Virus record (IMG/VR): IMGVR_UViG_3300043775_003228
Location: 1 to 47,281 of that record
From: a virus
Strand: one strand, 5' to 3'
Length of the DNA: 47,281 nucleotides
Positions 18,939-26,249 of the stretch are shown here, piece by piece. The position numbers and the translations under genes are program-made. Within the stretch, counting starts at the first letter, position 1; the number at the start of each line of letters is the position of its first letter. Below the pieces are notes generated by a model. That model searched no databases and was not told the DNA's origin. It saw only the letters and a list, made by a program, of their open reading frames with translations.

Positions 18939-19768
18939 TAATATTCTTTTTTTATTCCTCCTGCGGTTGAATAAGTTTTAACAATATTGTCCGGTTTGTC
19001 TTTAAAGTGTTTTTTCATAACCTCTACATTTCGGATGTCATCATCAGAAAACCCAATTGTCGGTTTTGTAGGAACAAAATTATTACTTACCTCTTTTTTT
19101 AAATACACTTTTTTATCTAAATCATAGGCCATTTCTTTAATGTATTCCACAAATTTCTCCATCGCACGAACTTTCGCCTCTTCAGGATTTGCAGCACCTT
19201 CCGGGTCATTATAAGAAACTGGATGGTATCTATTCATATTTAGATAAGTTTTAATTAATTCATCATCACTCATGTCTTCATCATCATTAATATCTCGATA
19301 CTTTCTTAAGTTTTTAACTAACTCATCTTTATCAATACCATTAAACCCTGATATGATATAATTATATACCGCCTCTTTTAATGTATTAGGATTATGACCT
19401 CTTGCGGTTATAATAGAAAATATTGAACCATTGTTAATTGCCTCTCTAAAATCATCAAATGCAGGTCCTAATTTGGCTCTCATTGCGTCAATTAAAAAAT
19501 CTTTATCACCTGGTGTTTGGAAATTTTTAAATGGTTCGTCACTATATCCTACAATAGTTTCACCTTTATAGTTAAATGGTTCATCACCTATTTGATGTCT
19601 ATACTCAGCAAAATCATCAGTACTCATACCTATCTCATCACCATCTTCATTCTTAAGGATAATCTTAGTTGGCATATGAACAACATTATCATCCCAATCG
19701 AAAGCATAATACTTCATATCGGGTGTCCCCATTTCATCTATCCCTTCATTTAATCTAATCTTTTTCAT
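18938..19768 (-). CDS. HAD-superfamily phosphatase-like protein
   Basis: A 276-aa protein with the HAD signature motifs: motif I DWDDNVV (Asp24 and Asp26), motif II IITARGHN (Thr121) and motif IV GFSDDD (239-244), so a phosphatase or phosphotransferase on a small molecule or nucleic-acid end is likely. A Lys for motif III is not obvious. The N-terminus MKKIRLNE-G fits the hydrophobic-x-Glu pattern of T4-type prohead-protease sites. The C-terminus STAGGIKKEY shares TAGGIK with the 74-aa protein at 2156-2380. It is oddly placed between sheath and tube genes, with a terminator in front and palindromes behind, suggesting insertion of a separate expression unit. The substrate is unknown. Confidence 0.7.
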   Translation of the reverse strand: MKKIRLNEGIDEMGTPDMKYYAFDWDDNVVHMPTKIILKNEDGDEIGMSTDDFAEYRHQIGDEPFNYKGETIVGYSDEPFKNFQTPGDKDFLIDAMRAKLGPAFDDFREAINNGSIFSIITARGHNPNTLKEAVYNYIISGFNGIDKDELVKNLRKYRDINDDEDMSDDELIKTYLNMNRYHPVSYNDPEGAANPEEAKVRAMEKFVEYIKEMAYDLDKKVYLKKEVSNNFVPTKPTIGFSDDDIRNVEVMKKHFKDKPDNIVKTYSTAGGIKKEY

Positions 19769-19779
19769 AATTGGCTAAA

Positions 19780-19801
19780 AAGTGGGGACGTATCCCCACT
19801 T
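19780..19801 (-). terminator. Intrinsic terminator after the tail sheath gene
   Basis: Stem AAGTGGGGA (19780-19788) pairs with TCCCCACTT (19793-19801) around CGTA and is followed by Ts on the minus strand, 11 nt after the sheath stop. Confidence 0.85.
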
Positions 19802-19811
19802 ATGGTTTTTA

Positions 19812-22800
19812 TTAAATATTCTCGAACGAAGCTCCTGTTGGAGTAATAAAGAATTCAATATCAATAAATTCTAACGCTTTCGTCGGTTTCAAGTAAATTT
19901 TACCTGTTAATGTATTTCTATCTAAATCCTCAGGAGATGATGAAACTGTTACACGGAAATCGTATAAACCTCGGTCTCTTCTGATTGAATCTAATATAGG
20001 GTTAACACTATCTAAGAATTGTTGTCTAACAACTTGGTCGTTTTGTTCAAACAATAATCTTACCGCTACTGCTGATATTAACTTACGAGCTTGAAGTAAT
20101 AATCTTCTTACATTCAATCTGTTAAGTGCTGTGTCAGCAACTTGTAATGTTTTATTACCCCAAATAACCGTACCAACATCTGAGAAAGTTGCGATAGGGT
20201 TAATTCTACCTTGGTATAATGTATCTCTATCTTCTTGAGTCAATTTAACTCTTGCTTTAACTGAGTTTACAAGACCTCTTGTGTAACCCGCTGATGCGAA
20301 CCATGGGAAAGCAATGTTGTCTGTTAATGCTAAGTTTCTACAAACTTCACCTGTTGCAGGTAAATAAATTTGTGTATTATTAACAGTATCTCTTGTTAAA
20401 ATCCAAGGATAGTAAGTTGCAGTATAATTAGAGTCAATTCCAGTATTATCTAAGTTATCAACCGCCTCTTGAGAATAGATAACATCTTGTGGATTTGTTG
20501 AATCCGGTGTGTACATTCTATAATCAGGAGTTGTTGTAATATAAACAGAATCCGCTCTTTGGAATTGAACCATATCAATTGTTTCTTCAACTAAGTTTGA
20601 GTTATTAACATAATCAATACTTGCTGTTGCTAATACATTAATATTAGTAGCTTCAGGATTCGCAAATGTTAATATACCAAGTAAGTAAGCGTAATAGTCA
20701 GTGTTTGCAAAATCTTGAGTATTATTTTCAACTACAATACGTTTGAATAAACCTTCACCTGTTGCATTTGGATATCTTGTTGATACCGATGCTCCTGCTA
20801 AAAATCCTGATTGACCTAATTGGAATCTATCTTCATTTGTACGATATTCTCTATAAATGTCCCATCCATCAAATCCACCAGCAAAACATAAAGTATATTT
20901 TCTTGAGTAAATGAAATAGTATGGATTTTCTTGAGTTTCAGGGTCTGTTCTAAACTCAGCTACACCACATTCAAAAGCAGTTTGACCACTTGTGTCATAA
21001 CTATTTGAAATTGTTACAACTGTCGCTCCGGAGTCCATGTGAAAACCTTTACTTACATAATTCCAAGCAGCGCCTTCAACAGGTGTTATTGAGTTCACCC
21101 AAGACGCTGGATTTTGTCTTCCTTTATATGATAAGAATGATTCGTCAATACCATATTGTGTTGAGAAACCTAAATAAGTTCTTCTAACAATATCACCAGG
21201 TGATTCAACTAAATTTGAACTACCTGTTGGGGTTCCAAATGGAGGGTTAGCGATTGTCTCACCAGGGAAAAAATATTTTGTTTTAAATACAGGGTATGGT
21301 GATGGGTTAGTCACTGATTCATATTCTCTTTGAGTATAACCTTCAAAACCACATGGTATTGCATCAATTGGTGCCTCATCAGCCAACTCAATCATTACAT
21401 ATTTTGATAATAATGCGTATTCACCATTAGTTGAACCTAATTTTTTAGCAACGAAGTTATTAGAATTAGGGTCCATATTACAATTAGTAAATTTCTCAAT
21501 AACAATAGGGTTTGAATCCGTGTCAAAGAAATTTCTAACTAAAACATCAAATGTCATATTGTTAAATGATAAATTTGCGATAGACACTTTAACTTCAGTG
21601 TTTGCAGTACCCCCATCAGAGATTGAAACAAATTTAAATAATTTATAAACTTTATTACCTCTTAATTCTGACACCAAATAAGGTGTACTAGGTGATTGAT
21701 ATCTTTCAACACTATAAGCAATTGAATTTGATTGTTCACTTCTAGCTTCAGGTAATGCAACTAATTGAGGGTTAATACCTTTAATATAACCTTGATTGAA
21801 AGCATATGCCAATGAACTTGGATAAATTTCTTCAACAAATAAAGGAACCTCATTTCTTGATTTTCCAAAATTATCAACACCTAACACTTTTGTAATAAAC
21901 TTAGATGAAGTTGCCGATAAATTAGTTTCGAACGTAAAAATGTCTCCATCTTTTGTTACACCTGATAAACCAAATGATGCAAAAGGATTTTTATCCGTAT
22001 CCACATATTGTTCGTTTGTTAATAACGTAACATTATTTTCATTATTTACTTCATATATTTGTCCATGATTATCACTTGTCGAACTATTAGTATATAATGA
22101 AATACCTCTTGAACGAAGTGTTGCTACAACCATATTGTTAAATTCAGTATAAGCAGTACCAATAAATGTATAGTAATCACCCGAAATTGTTCCTGAGAAA
22201 GTTTGTGAGTCACCTGTTCCTGTAACTGATAAAGCACTTATATTATAATCAAATGAGTATCCTGTATAAGCATTACCTGTATAATTATTAAAGTTAGCAT
22301 AAAACCATGAGTCATTTTCAGATGCCGATAAATCGTTAGTTGCTAAGTTATTCGTATCTGAACCAAATTCATTTACAACTGTTGTGTAATTATTCGTAAT
22401 ATTATAATAATCTGTTTCAGGAATTGCTCCATAAATAAATGCTGTTGTAGCAGTTAAAGTATTATTATCAACTGCATTATAAATATTTGCAGTAAAATCA
22501 GTGTCAAATGTAGATACGCTACCATCAGATAATCTATATTGTGTGTTTAAGTTAGTCTGAACCGCAGATGGGAATGAACCACTAATAAAATTAACGGTAC
22601 CCGCACTCGTTGCACCTGTAAAAGATACAGACCAAGCAGTTGCTCCGGTTGGACTTTGTGTAATTGTTGTTGGGTCAACATTTGCAGTAACTCTAATACT
22701 CCAAGATGGACCAGCATCATATCCTGACAATCCTAAGATTCTTGTCACGAACAACTGATTCGATTGTTGTAAGTAAGATTTAGCTATGTATGCCGCCTCA

Positions 22801-23033
22801 TATTTAGGGATTTGTGTGTTAACAAATTTAGTTGGTTCTGTTCCTCCGAAAAAGGCTTGGAACTCATCGTAGTTTGTTATGAATACCGGTTCAAATGCAG
22901 GACCTCTTAAAGTCTCACCAACTAAACCTAGGGTAGTAACACCCACACTTTGTGCTACGAATGATAAGTCAGTTTCAGAAGTGTATACCCCCGGTGAAAC
23001 GAAAACTTTTTGATTTGCTTGTGCTGTTGCCAT
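19812..23033 (-). CDS. 18: Tail sheath protein (gp18-like), enlarged
   Basis: A 1073-aa protein with clear sheath ends. N-terminus: FVSPGVYTSETDLS, then GLVGETLRGPAFEPVFIT and EFQAFFGG. C-terminus: GTVIWGNKTLQ, LNRLNVRRLLL, LLFEQNDQ and a final beta segment with EFIDIEFFITPTG. The sheath contracts around the tube to drive it through the envelope. T4 gp18 has 659 aa; this one carries roughly 400 more, mainly a beta-rich, Thr/Asn/Ser-rich part around residues 110-400 that probably forms surface-exposed domains. The gene is single, with an upstream motif at 23068 and a terminator downstream. Confidence 0.9.
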   Translation of the reverse strand: MATAQANQKVFVSPGVYTSETDLSFVAQSVGVTTLGLVGETLRGPAFEPVFITNYDEFQAFFGGTEPTKFVNTQIPKYEAAYIAKSYLQQSNQLFVTRILGLSGYDAGPSWSIRVTANVDPTTITQSPTGATAWSVSFTGATSAGTVNFISGSFPSAVQTNLNTQYRLSDGSVSTFDTDFTANIYNAVDNNTLTATTAFIYGAIPETDYYNITNNYTTVVNEFGSDTNNLATNDLSASENDSWFYANFNNYTGNAYTGYSFDYNISALSVTGTGDSQTFSGTISGDYYTFIGTAYTEFNNMVVATLRSRGISLYTNSSTSDNHGQIYEVNNENNVTLLTNEQYVDTDKNPFASFGLSGVTKDGDIFTFETNLSATSSKFITKVLGVDNFGKSRNEVPLFVEEIYPSSLAYAFNQGYIKGINPQLVALPEARSEQSNSIAYSVERYQSPSTPYLVSELRGNKVYKLFKFVSISDGGTANTEVKVSIANLSFNNMTFDVLVRNFFDTDSNPIVIEKFTNCNMDPNSNNFVAKKLGSTNGEYALLSKYVMIELADEAPIDAIPCGFEGYTQREYESVTNPSPYPVFKTKYFFPGETIANPPFGTPTGSSNLVESPGDIVRRTYLGFSTQYGIDESFLSYKGRQNPASWVNSITPVEGAAWNYVSKGFHMDSGATVVTISNSYDTSGQTAFECGVAEFRTDPETQENPYYFIYSRKYTLCFAGGFDGWDIYREYRTNEDRFQLGQSGFLAGASVSTRYPNATGEGLFKRIVVENNTQDFANTDYYAYLLGILTFANPEATNINVLATASIDYVNNSNLVEETIDMVQFQRADSVYITTTPDYRMYTPDSTNPQDVIYSQEAVDNLDNTGIDSNYTATYYPWILTRDTVNNTQIYLPATGEVCRNLALTDNIAFPWFASAGYTRGLVNSVKARVKLTQEDRDTLYQGRINPIATFSDVGTVIWGNKTLQVADTALNRLNVRRLLLQARKLISAVAVRLLFEQNDQVVRQQFLDSVNPILDSIRRDRGLYDFRVTVSSSPEDLDRNTLTGKIYLKPTKALEFIDIEFFITPTGASFENI

Positions 23034-23067
23034 TATCTAATTATTCTATTGCAGATTTATTTTATAG

Positions 23068-23076
23068 ATAAATATT
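23068..23076 (-). promoter_or_regulatory. AATATTTAT element upstream of the tail sheath gene
   Basis: One mismatch to TATATTTAT, 34 nt before ATG 23033. The surrounding 120 bp hold no other ORF on this strand. Confidence 0.4.
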
Positions 23077-23153
23077 CAATAAAATATCAAAAAACTTTAC
23101 TTTTAGATATGTATTTGTAAAGAGTATGAATTAATTCTACCTTTTTTCTACCT

Positions 23154-23315
23154 ATGAAACAGACAAAAGAAATCAAGAATATTAAAATTGACCCCGCCGT
23201 ACACGACATACTGAAAAAGTACTGTGAAAAGCGAGGATTAAAAATTTATAAGTTTTTGGAAAAATTAATCGTAGAAACCTGTAAAGAGAAGAAAGATATC
23301 TACGGTGAGAATTAA
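23154..23315 (+). CDS. Small ribbon-helix-helix DNA-binding protein
   Basis: A 53-aa plus-strand ORF from ATG 23154 to TAA 23313-23315. The sequence KNIKIDPAVHDILKKYC followed by RGLKIYKFLEKLIVE fits a ribbon-helix-helix (Arc/MetJ/CopG-like) fold: one beta strand, then two helices with alternating hydrophobics. Such proteins are usually dimeric repressors of phage genes. It is the only plus-strand gene in this part of the structural region. It sits between the divergent sheath gene and the gp15-like gene, whose stop it overlaps by 4 nt. Length and fold pattern make it believable, although no promoter could be assigned. Confidence 0.7.
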   Translation: MKQTKEIKNIKIDPAVHDILKKYCEKRGLKIYKFLEKLIVETCKEKKDIYGEN

Positions 23316-24349
23316 ACTAATAAGTTTTCAAACTGAATTGTTGACTCTAAACTATCATTAGTTTTAATAACATCAATACGTAAAATATCATTAGTGGTTA
23401 TTTGAATATTTTGAACATCCGTCCCAAAATAATCTCCATTAATATAGACATCATATGAATCTACGTTAATCCAATTTGAAAAAGAAAGATTTGCAGTATA
23501 CGCAACTACATCACTTAAACTATCATTACCTACAATAAATAAATAATTCTCTAAAAACTCATTTGGATTTTTTGGGAATTTTTCTCTTTTAGTATTGCCT
23601 GTTCCTGTTAATTCCATAAGTTGGGTCACTCTTGCAATTGCAGGCTTAACCTGAAATTCTTCTTCATCAATCAAATAACCTAACATGGTAAAATCATATG
23701 ATTGAACATAATACTTCCTTGACTCCAAACTCATTTGAGATTCATCGGAAACATTATTCATAATAATTGGAACGTATTGACCCTTGATAAATGTATATGC
23801 CTGTCTTGATGAAAACTTCTGCATAATTATTTTATTCAACTGATTAAGTTCTCTCATTCGATTACAAATTATCTTAACACTATAATTGATATCCACGGGA
23901 ACCGGTTGAGGTATTGTGTAGATATCCATTCCTTGTTCGTTTCCATTCCAAGTTGGAACAGATGCATAATAGAATTGTTTTCTATCCGGGATTGTGTATT
24001 GTAATGATGGATTGGTACCAAACTTAACTTCAGGACTTCTAACTACCGTGATAAAGGGCGGGGATGGGTTATAATCTAAATCCACAAATAAGGCAGTCTC
24101 AACGTATTGAGTCCAGTTTTGAGTTGTGATTATAATATCCACCATTGGAACTATTTTCCCTGCGGTGACAACCTCTAAATCAGTTTTAACAAAATCTAAC
24201 ATTCCTCTATCTAAATCGGCGTGTAGTACTGATTTAGGAAGATATGTTCCGTCTTTATTAATATATTCCAATAGTTGTTCCCTACGAGCAGACAATGTCT
24301 TCTGTGGTACTAATGGTAATGTTGGTATAACTTTCTTTGGTAATGGCAT
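23312..24349 (-). CDS. 15: Tail sheath stabiliser / terminator (gp15-like)
   Basis: A 345-aa protein. The central part, about residues 70-235, follows the gp15 family: a D-Y-N-P-S-P stretch, PVPVDINYSVKIICNRMREL, KFSSRQAYTF, then SRKYYVQSYDFTMLGYLIDE. In T4, gp15 caps the tail and joins it to the neck. T4 gp15 has 272 aa; the extra length here is a C-terminal beta-rich domain (about 255-345) that is not in T4. It lies next to the probable gp14-like gene and upstream of the sheath gene, as expected for neck and tail-terminator genes. Confidence 0.75.
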   Translation of the reverse strand: MPLPKKVIPTLPLVPQKTLSARREQLLEYINKDGTYLPKSVLHADLDRGMLDFVKTDLEVVTAGKIVPMVDIIITTQNWTQYVETALFVDLDYNPSPPFITVVRSPEVKFGTNPSLQYTIPDRKQFYYASVPTWNGNEQGMDIYTIPQPVPVDINYSVKIICNRMRELNQLNKIIMQKFSSRQAYTFIKGQYVPIIMNNVSDESQMSLESRKYYVQSYDFTMLGYLIDEEEFQVKPAIARVTQLMELTGTGNTKREKFPKNPNEFLENYLFIVGNDSLSDVVAYTANLSFSNWINVDSYDVYINGDYFGTDVQNIQITTNDILRIDVIKTNDSLESTIQFENLLV

Positions 24350-24350
24350 T

Positions 24351-24887
24351 TTATTTCTTAACTACAAATAATTTATTTTGTGAATTTATCATATCAACTT
24401 CAGTTGCACTATAAATTGGTTCTCCACTTGATTTATAAACAAATGAATCATACTTGTATGGATTATAGGTAACAATCATATCTGATGATGGTGTTGGTAT
24501 GTCATCACAAGGGTATTCACAAAAATCCATTAAATCCCCAATAACAAACGCATGGACATTTTTTGATTTTTCCGAACGAACTCTGTCTTTCCCACCTTTT
24601 CTAACTCTAAACTCAACATCCCCTAATTTAACATAATCCGCATGCATTATGACTTTAGATTTATATGTTACCGAAAAAGTATGTTTGTGAAGGTTATAAT
24701 AAACCATAACTCTTTTTCCAATATGACTTTCTTCTGAGTTATCGTGTCCACATTTATGACAAATATAAGGGTCGTCACCACCATCAGCTAAATCCCATGA
24801 CCAACCACACTCGTCACAAATTACTTTATCTTTTGTGACAATTTCAAATATTCTTCTTAATTGAGATTCTTTAACTAATACTTTCAT
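24351..24887 (-). CDS. Zinc-ribbon protein with N-terminal head-targeting-like tag
   Basis: A 178-aa protein. It begins MKVLVKE-SQLRRIFEIV, a helix with a hydrophobic-x-Glu triplet like the T4 prohead-protease site. A zinc ribbon follows, with Cys24, Cys27, Cys43 and Cys46 (CDECGWSWDL, then YICHKCGHDN). Residues about 58-178 are a beta-rich domain of unknown function (VYYNLHKHTFSV, KNVHAFVIGD, TYNPYKYDSFV). The ribbon may bind nucleic acid or protein. It is 2 nt after the second paralogue gene and 1 nt before the gp15-like gene, so it is part of a neck-gene operon. Its role is unknown. Confidence 0.6.
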   Translation of the reverse strand: MKVLVKESQLRRIFEIVTKDKVICDECGWSWDLADGGDDPYICHKCGHDNSEESHIGKRVMVYYNLHKHTFSVTYKSKVIMHADYVKLGDVEFRVRKGGKDRVRSEKSKNVHAFVIGDLMDFCEYPCDDIPTPSSDMIVTYNPYKYDSFVYKSSGEPIYSATEVDMINSQNKLFVVKK

Positions 24888-24889
24888 TA

Positions 24890-25291
24890 TTAATAATGTG
24901 TTGATACCGATTTAACCGGTAATTTAAAATTATCTTGAACCCATTTTTTCATAGGTTCAACCCAATGGTCATCAAACATAGTGTCTAAATGTTCACCATA
25001 TTTGCCCATAACTTCTAAAATAGGTGCTTGTTTTCTAAACGATTTAGTTGATGGATTATTTTCATAATAATCCACATCAAAATAATAAAAAACTATGTCA
25101 GTATCATCTTCCCCATTCCATTCTCCTTTAAAGAACATTAAAAAGTTTTCATCATCCTTATCTATATCCTCATAACCATCTTCGTCAGAACCAGTCCCAT
25201 AGACCCAATCCATTTCACTTGGGTTTAGATAACTATCAATGTACTGATAGATGGCATTAAATAATTTACTCTCTGTTATTATGTATTCCAT
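24890..25291 (-). CDS. Tandem paralogue 2, unknown function
   Basis: A 133-aa acidic protein, paralogous to the gene just upstream (25291-25680). Both share an N-terminal EYIITESKLFNAIYQYID, a middle with FFK-x-E and many Asp/Glu/Tyr, a QAPILEV or QTPILIV strand, and the end KKWVQDNFKLPVKS or KKWFENKFELPVKT. Start ATG overlaps the stop of the first copy (TAATG). The leading IITE-S fits the T4-type prohead-protease triplet, so a head-internal protein is a reasonable guess. No known domain was recognised. Confidence 0.55.
   Translation of the reverse strand: MEYIITESKLFNAIYQYIDSYLNPSEMDWVYGTGSDEDGYEDIDKDDENFLMFFKGEWNGEDDTDIVFYYFDVDYYENNPSTKSFRKQAPILEVMGKYGEHLDTMFDDHWVEPMKKWVQDNFKLPVKSVSTHY
25235..25290 (-). 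repeat. 56-bp repeat at the 5' end of paralogue 2
   Basis: This coding segment matches 25624-25679 at 53 of 56 positions, while the rest of the two genes differ widely. The pair marks a tandem gene duplication whose 5' end stayed nearly identical. Confidence 0.85.
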
Positions 25292-25680
25292 TAATCAGCT
25301 ACAATTGTTTTAACGGGTAATTCAAATTTATTTTCAAACCATTTTTTAAAAGGTCCTTTCCAATATTCACCAAACATTGTTTCTAACGTTCCATAATCAT
25401 TAACAATTAAAATTGGTGTTTGATTTATAAAAGATTGTCTTGAAGGTTCATCTGAATAATATTCCTTTACAATATAAATAAATAACATCCCATTTTCATC
25501 ATAATCACCATCATATTCAGTCTTAAAAAACTCCGTAATATATGGATTTTCTTTGTCATCATGTTCATCATCATTCCAAGTTGTTGGATTAAAATAATCA
25601 ATTTTATCCACATCATATGACCCATCAATATACTGATAGATTGCGTTAAATAATTTACTCTCTGTTATTATGTATTCCAC
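25291..25680 (-). CDS. Tandem paralogue 1, unknown function (GTG start)
   Basis: A 129-aa acidic protein, paralogue of 24890-25291. I place the start at GTG 25680, one nt after the stop of the gp14-like gene, because this gives VEYIITESKLF, matching MEYIITESKLF in the other copy. An ATG at 25707 would add nine residues and overlap the upstream gene by 26 nt. No catalytic motif was seen. The insertion of a second copy next to neck genes and the shared N-terminal tag suggest a packaged or head-associated protein rather than a structural tail part. Confidence 0.55.
   Translation of the reverse strand: MEYIITESKLFNAIYQYIDGSYDVDKIDYFNPTTWNDDEHDDKENPYITEFFKTEYDGDYDENGMLFIYIVKEYYSDEPSRQSFINQTPILIVNDYGTLETMFGEYWKGPFKKWFENKFELPVKTIVAD
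25624..25679 (-). repeat. 56-bp repeat at the 5' end of paralogue 1
   Basis: Partner of 25235-25290; three mismatches in 56 nt. It covers the shared N-terminal 18 or so codons of the two genes. Confidence 0.85.
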
Positions 25681-25681
25681 A

Positions 25682-26194
25682 TTATATTCCTCTAAATTCG
25701 TTTTCACTTACATAAGTGGCAACAACACTTCTATAAAATGGTTTATATCCACCATACGTGTGTTTATTATCTGACCTAACATATCCATCATCACTTACTA
25801 CATAATATCTAACTCGGTCTTCAGTTTCATAATACCCAAGATAATCTCCTTGGAATATCTCAACACCCAATTCATCAAGAGTTTTCTGATACAATGAGAA
25901 TTTCATATTACCCGGTTCTTGTAATTCAACTCGAGAATTACCATAATTTTTAGATGTTGGAGCCATTACCTGAACCAAACCTTGTAATTCAACAGGGGCC
26001 ATGAATTGGATACCATCTTCCGTAACCTCACCATAAACATCATCTGTTTTGGTTTTATATCTATCGATACGATATAGGATTACCGTGAAGTTCATATCAC
26101 CCAATAACCACTCCTCACCCATACCGATGTCTAAAGCGTAATCCTCCGCTCCGAAGAATTTACCTAATCTTGTAATTGGAACTAATTTTTGCAT
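25682..26194 (-). CDS. Neck protein, probably gp14-like
   Basis: A 170-aa protein that opens the operon containing the gp15-like gene. The segments SRVELQEPGNMKFSLYQKTL, DELGVEIFQGDYLGYYE and YYVVSDDG fit a small beta-barrel head-tail connector of the gp14/neck type. T4 gp14 has 256 aa. The assignment rests mainly on the order (connector, then sheath stabiliser, then sheath) and weak similarity, so another head-completion protein is possible. It is divergently arranged with the helicase gene, with facing TATTTAT-type elements between. Confidence 0.5.
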   Translation of the reverse strand: MQKLVPITRLGKFFGAEDYALDIGMGEEWLLGDMNFTVILYRIDRYKTKTDDVYGEVTEDGIQFMAPVELQGLVQVMAPTSKNYGNSRVELQEPGNMKFSLYQKTLDELGVEIFQGDYLGYYETEDRVRYYVVSDDGYVRSDNKHTYGGYKPFYRSVVATYVSENEFRGI

Positions 26195-26200
26195 ATATTG

Positions 26201-26209
26201 ATAAATACT
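26201..26209 (-). promoter_or_regulatory. AGTATTTAT element upstream of the gp14-like gene
   Basis: Two mismatches to TATATTTAT, 6 nt before ATG 26194; faces a plus-strand copy at 26221. Confidence 0.35.
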
Positions 26210-26220
26210 TCAATATCAAC

Positions 26221-26229
26221 TATATTTAA
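26221..26229 (+). promoter_or_regulatory. TATATTTAA element upstream of the helicase gene
   Basis: Located 20 nt before ATG 26250, forming a divergent pair with the minus-strand copy 11 nt away. Confidence 0.4.
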
Positions 26230-26249
26230 TTCAAATATTTTTTGTATAG

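Noticed and set aside
23034-23153. Clear host-type promoter for the RHH gene
   Set aside because: Only a 7 of 8 match to TAnnTTTG (TGTATTTG) without a -33 TTTG at proper distance was found, so no promoter was called.
25681-25707. ATG at 25707 as start of tandem paralogue 1
   Set aside because: It overlaps the gp14-like gene by 26 nt and adds residues absent from the paralogue; GTG 25680 aligns exactly with the start of the second copy.
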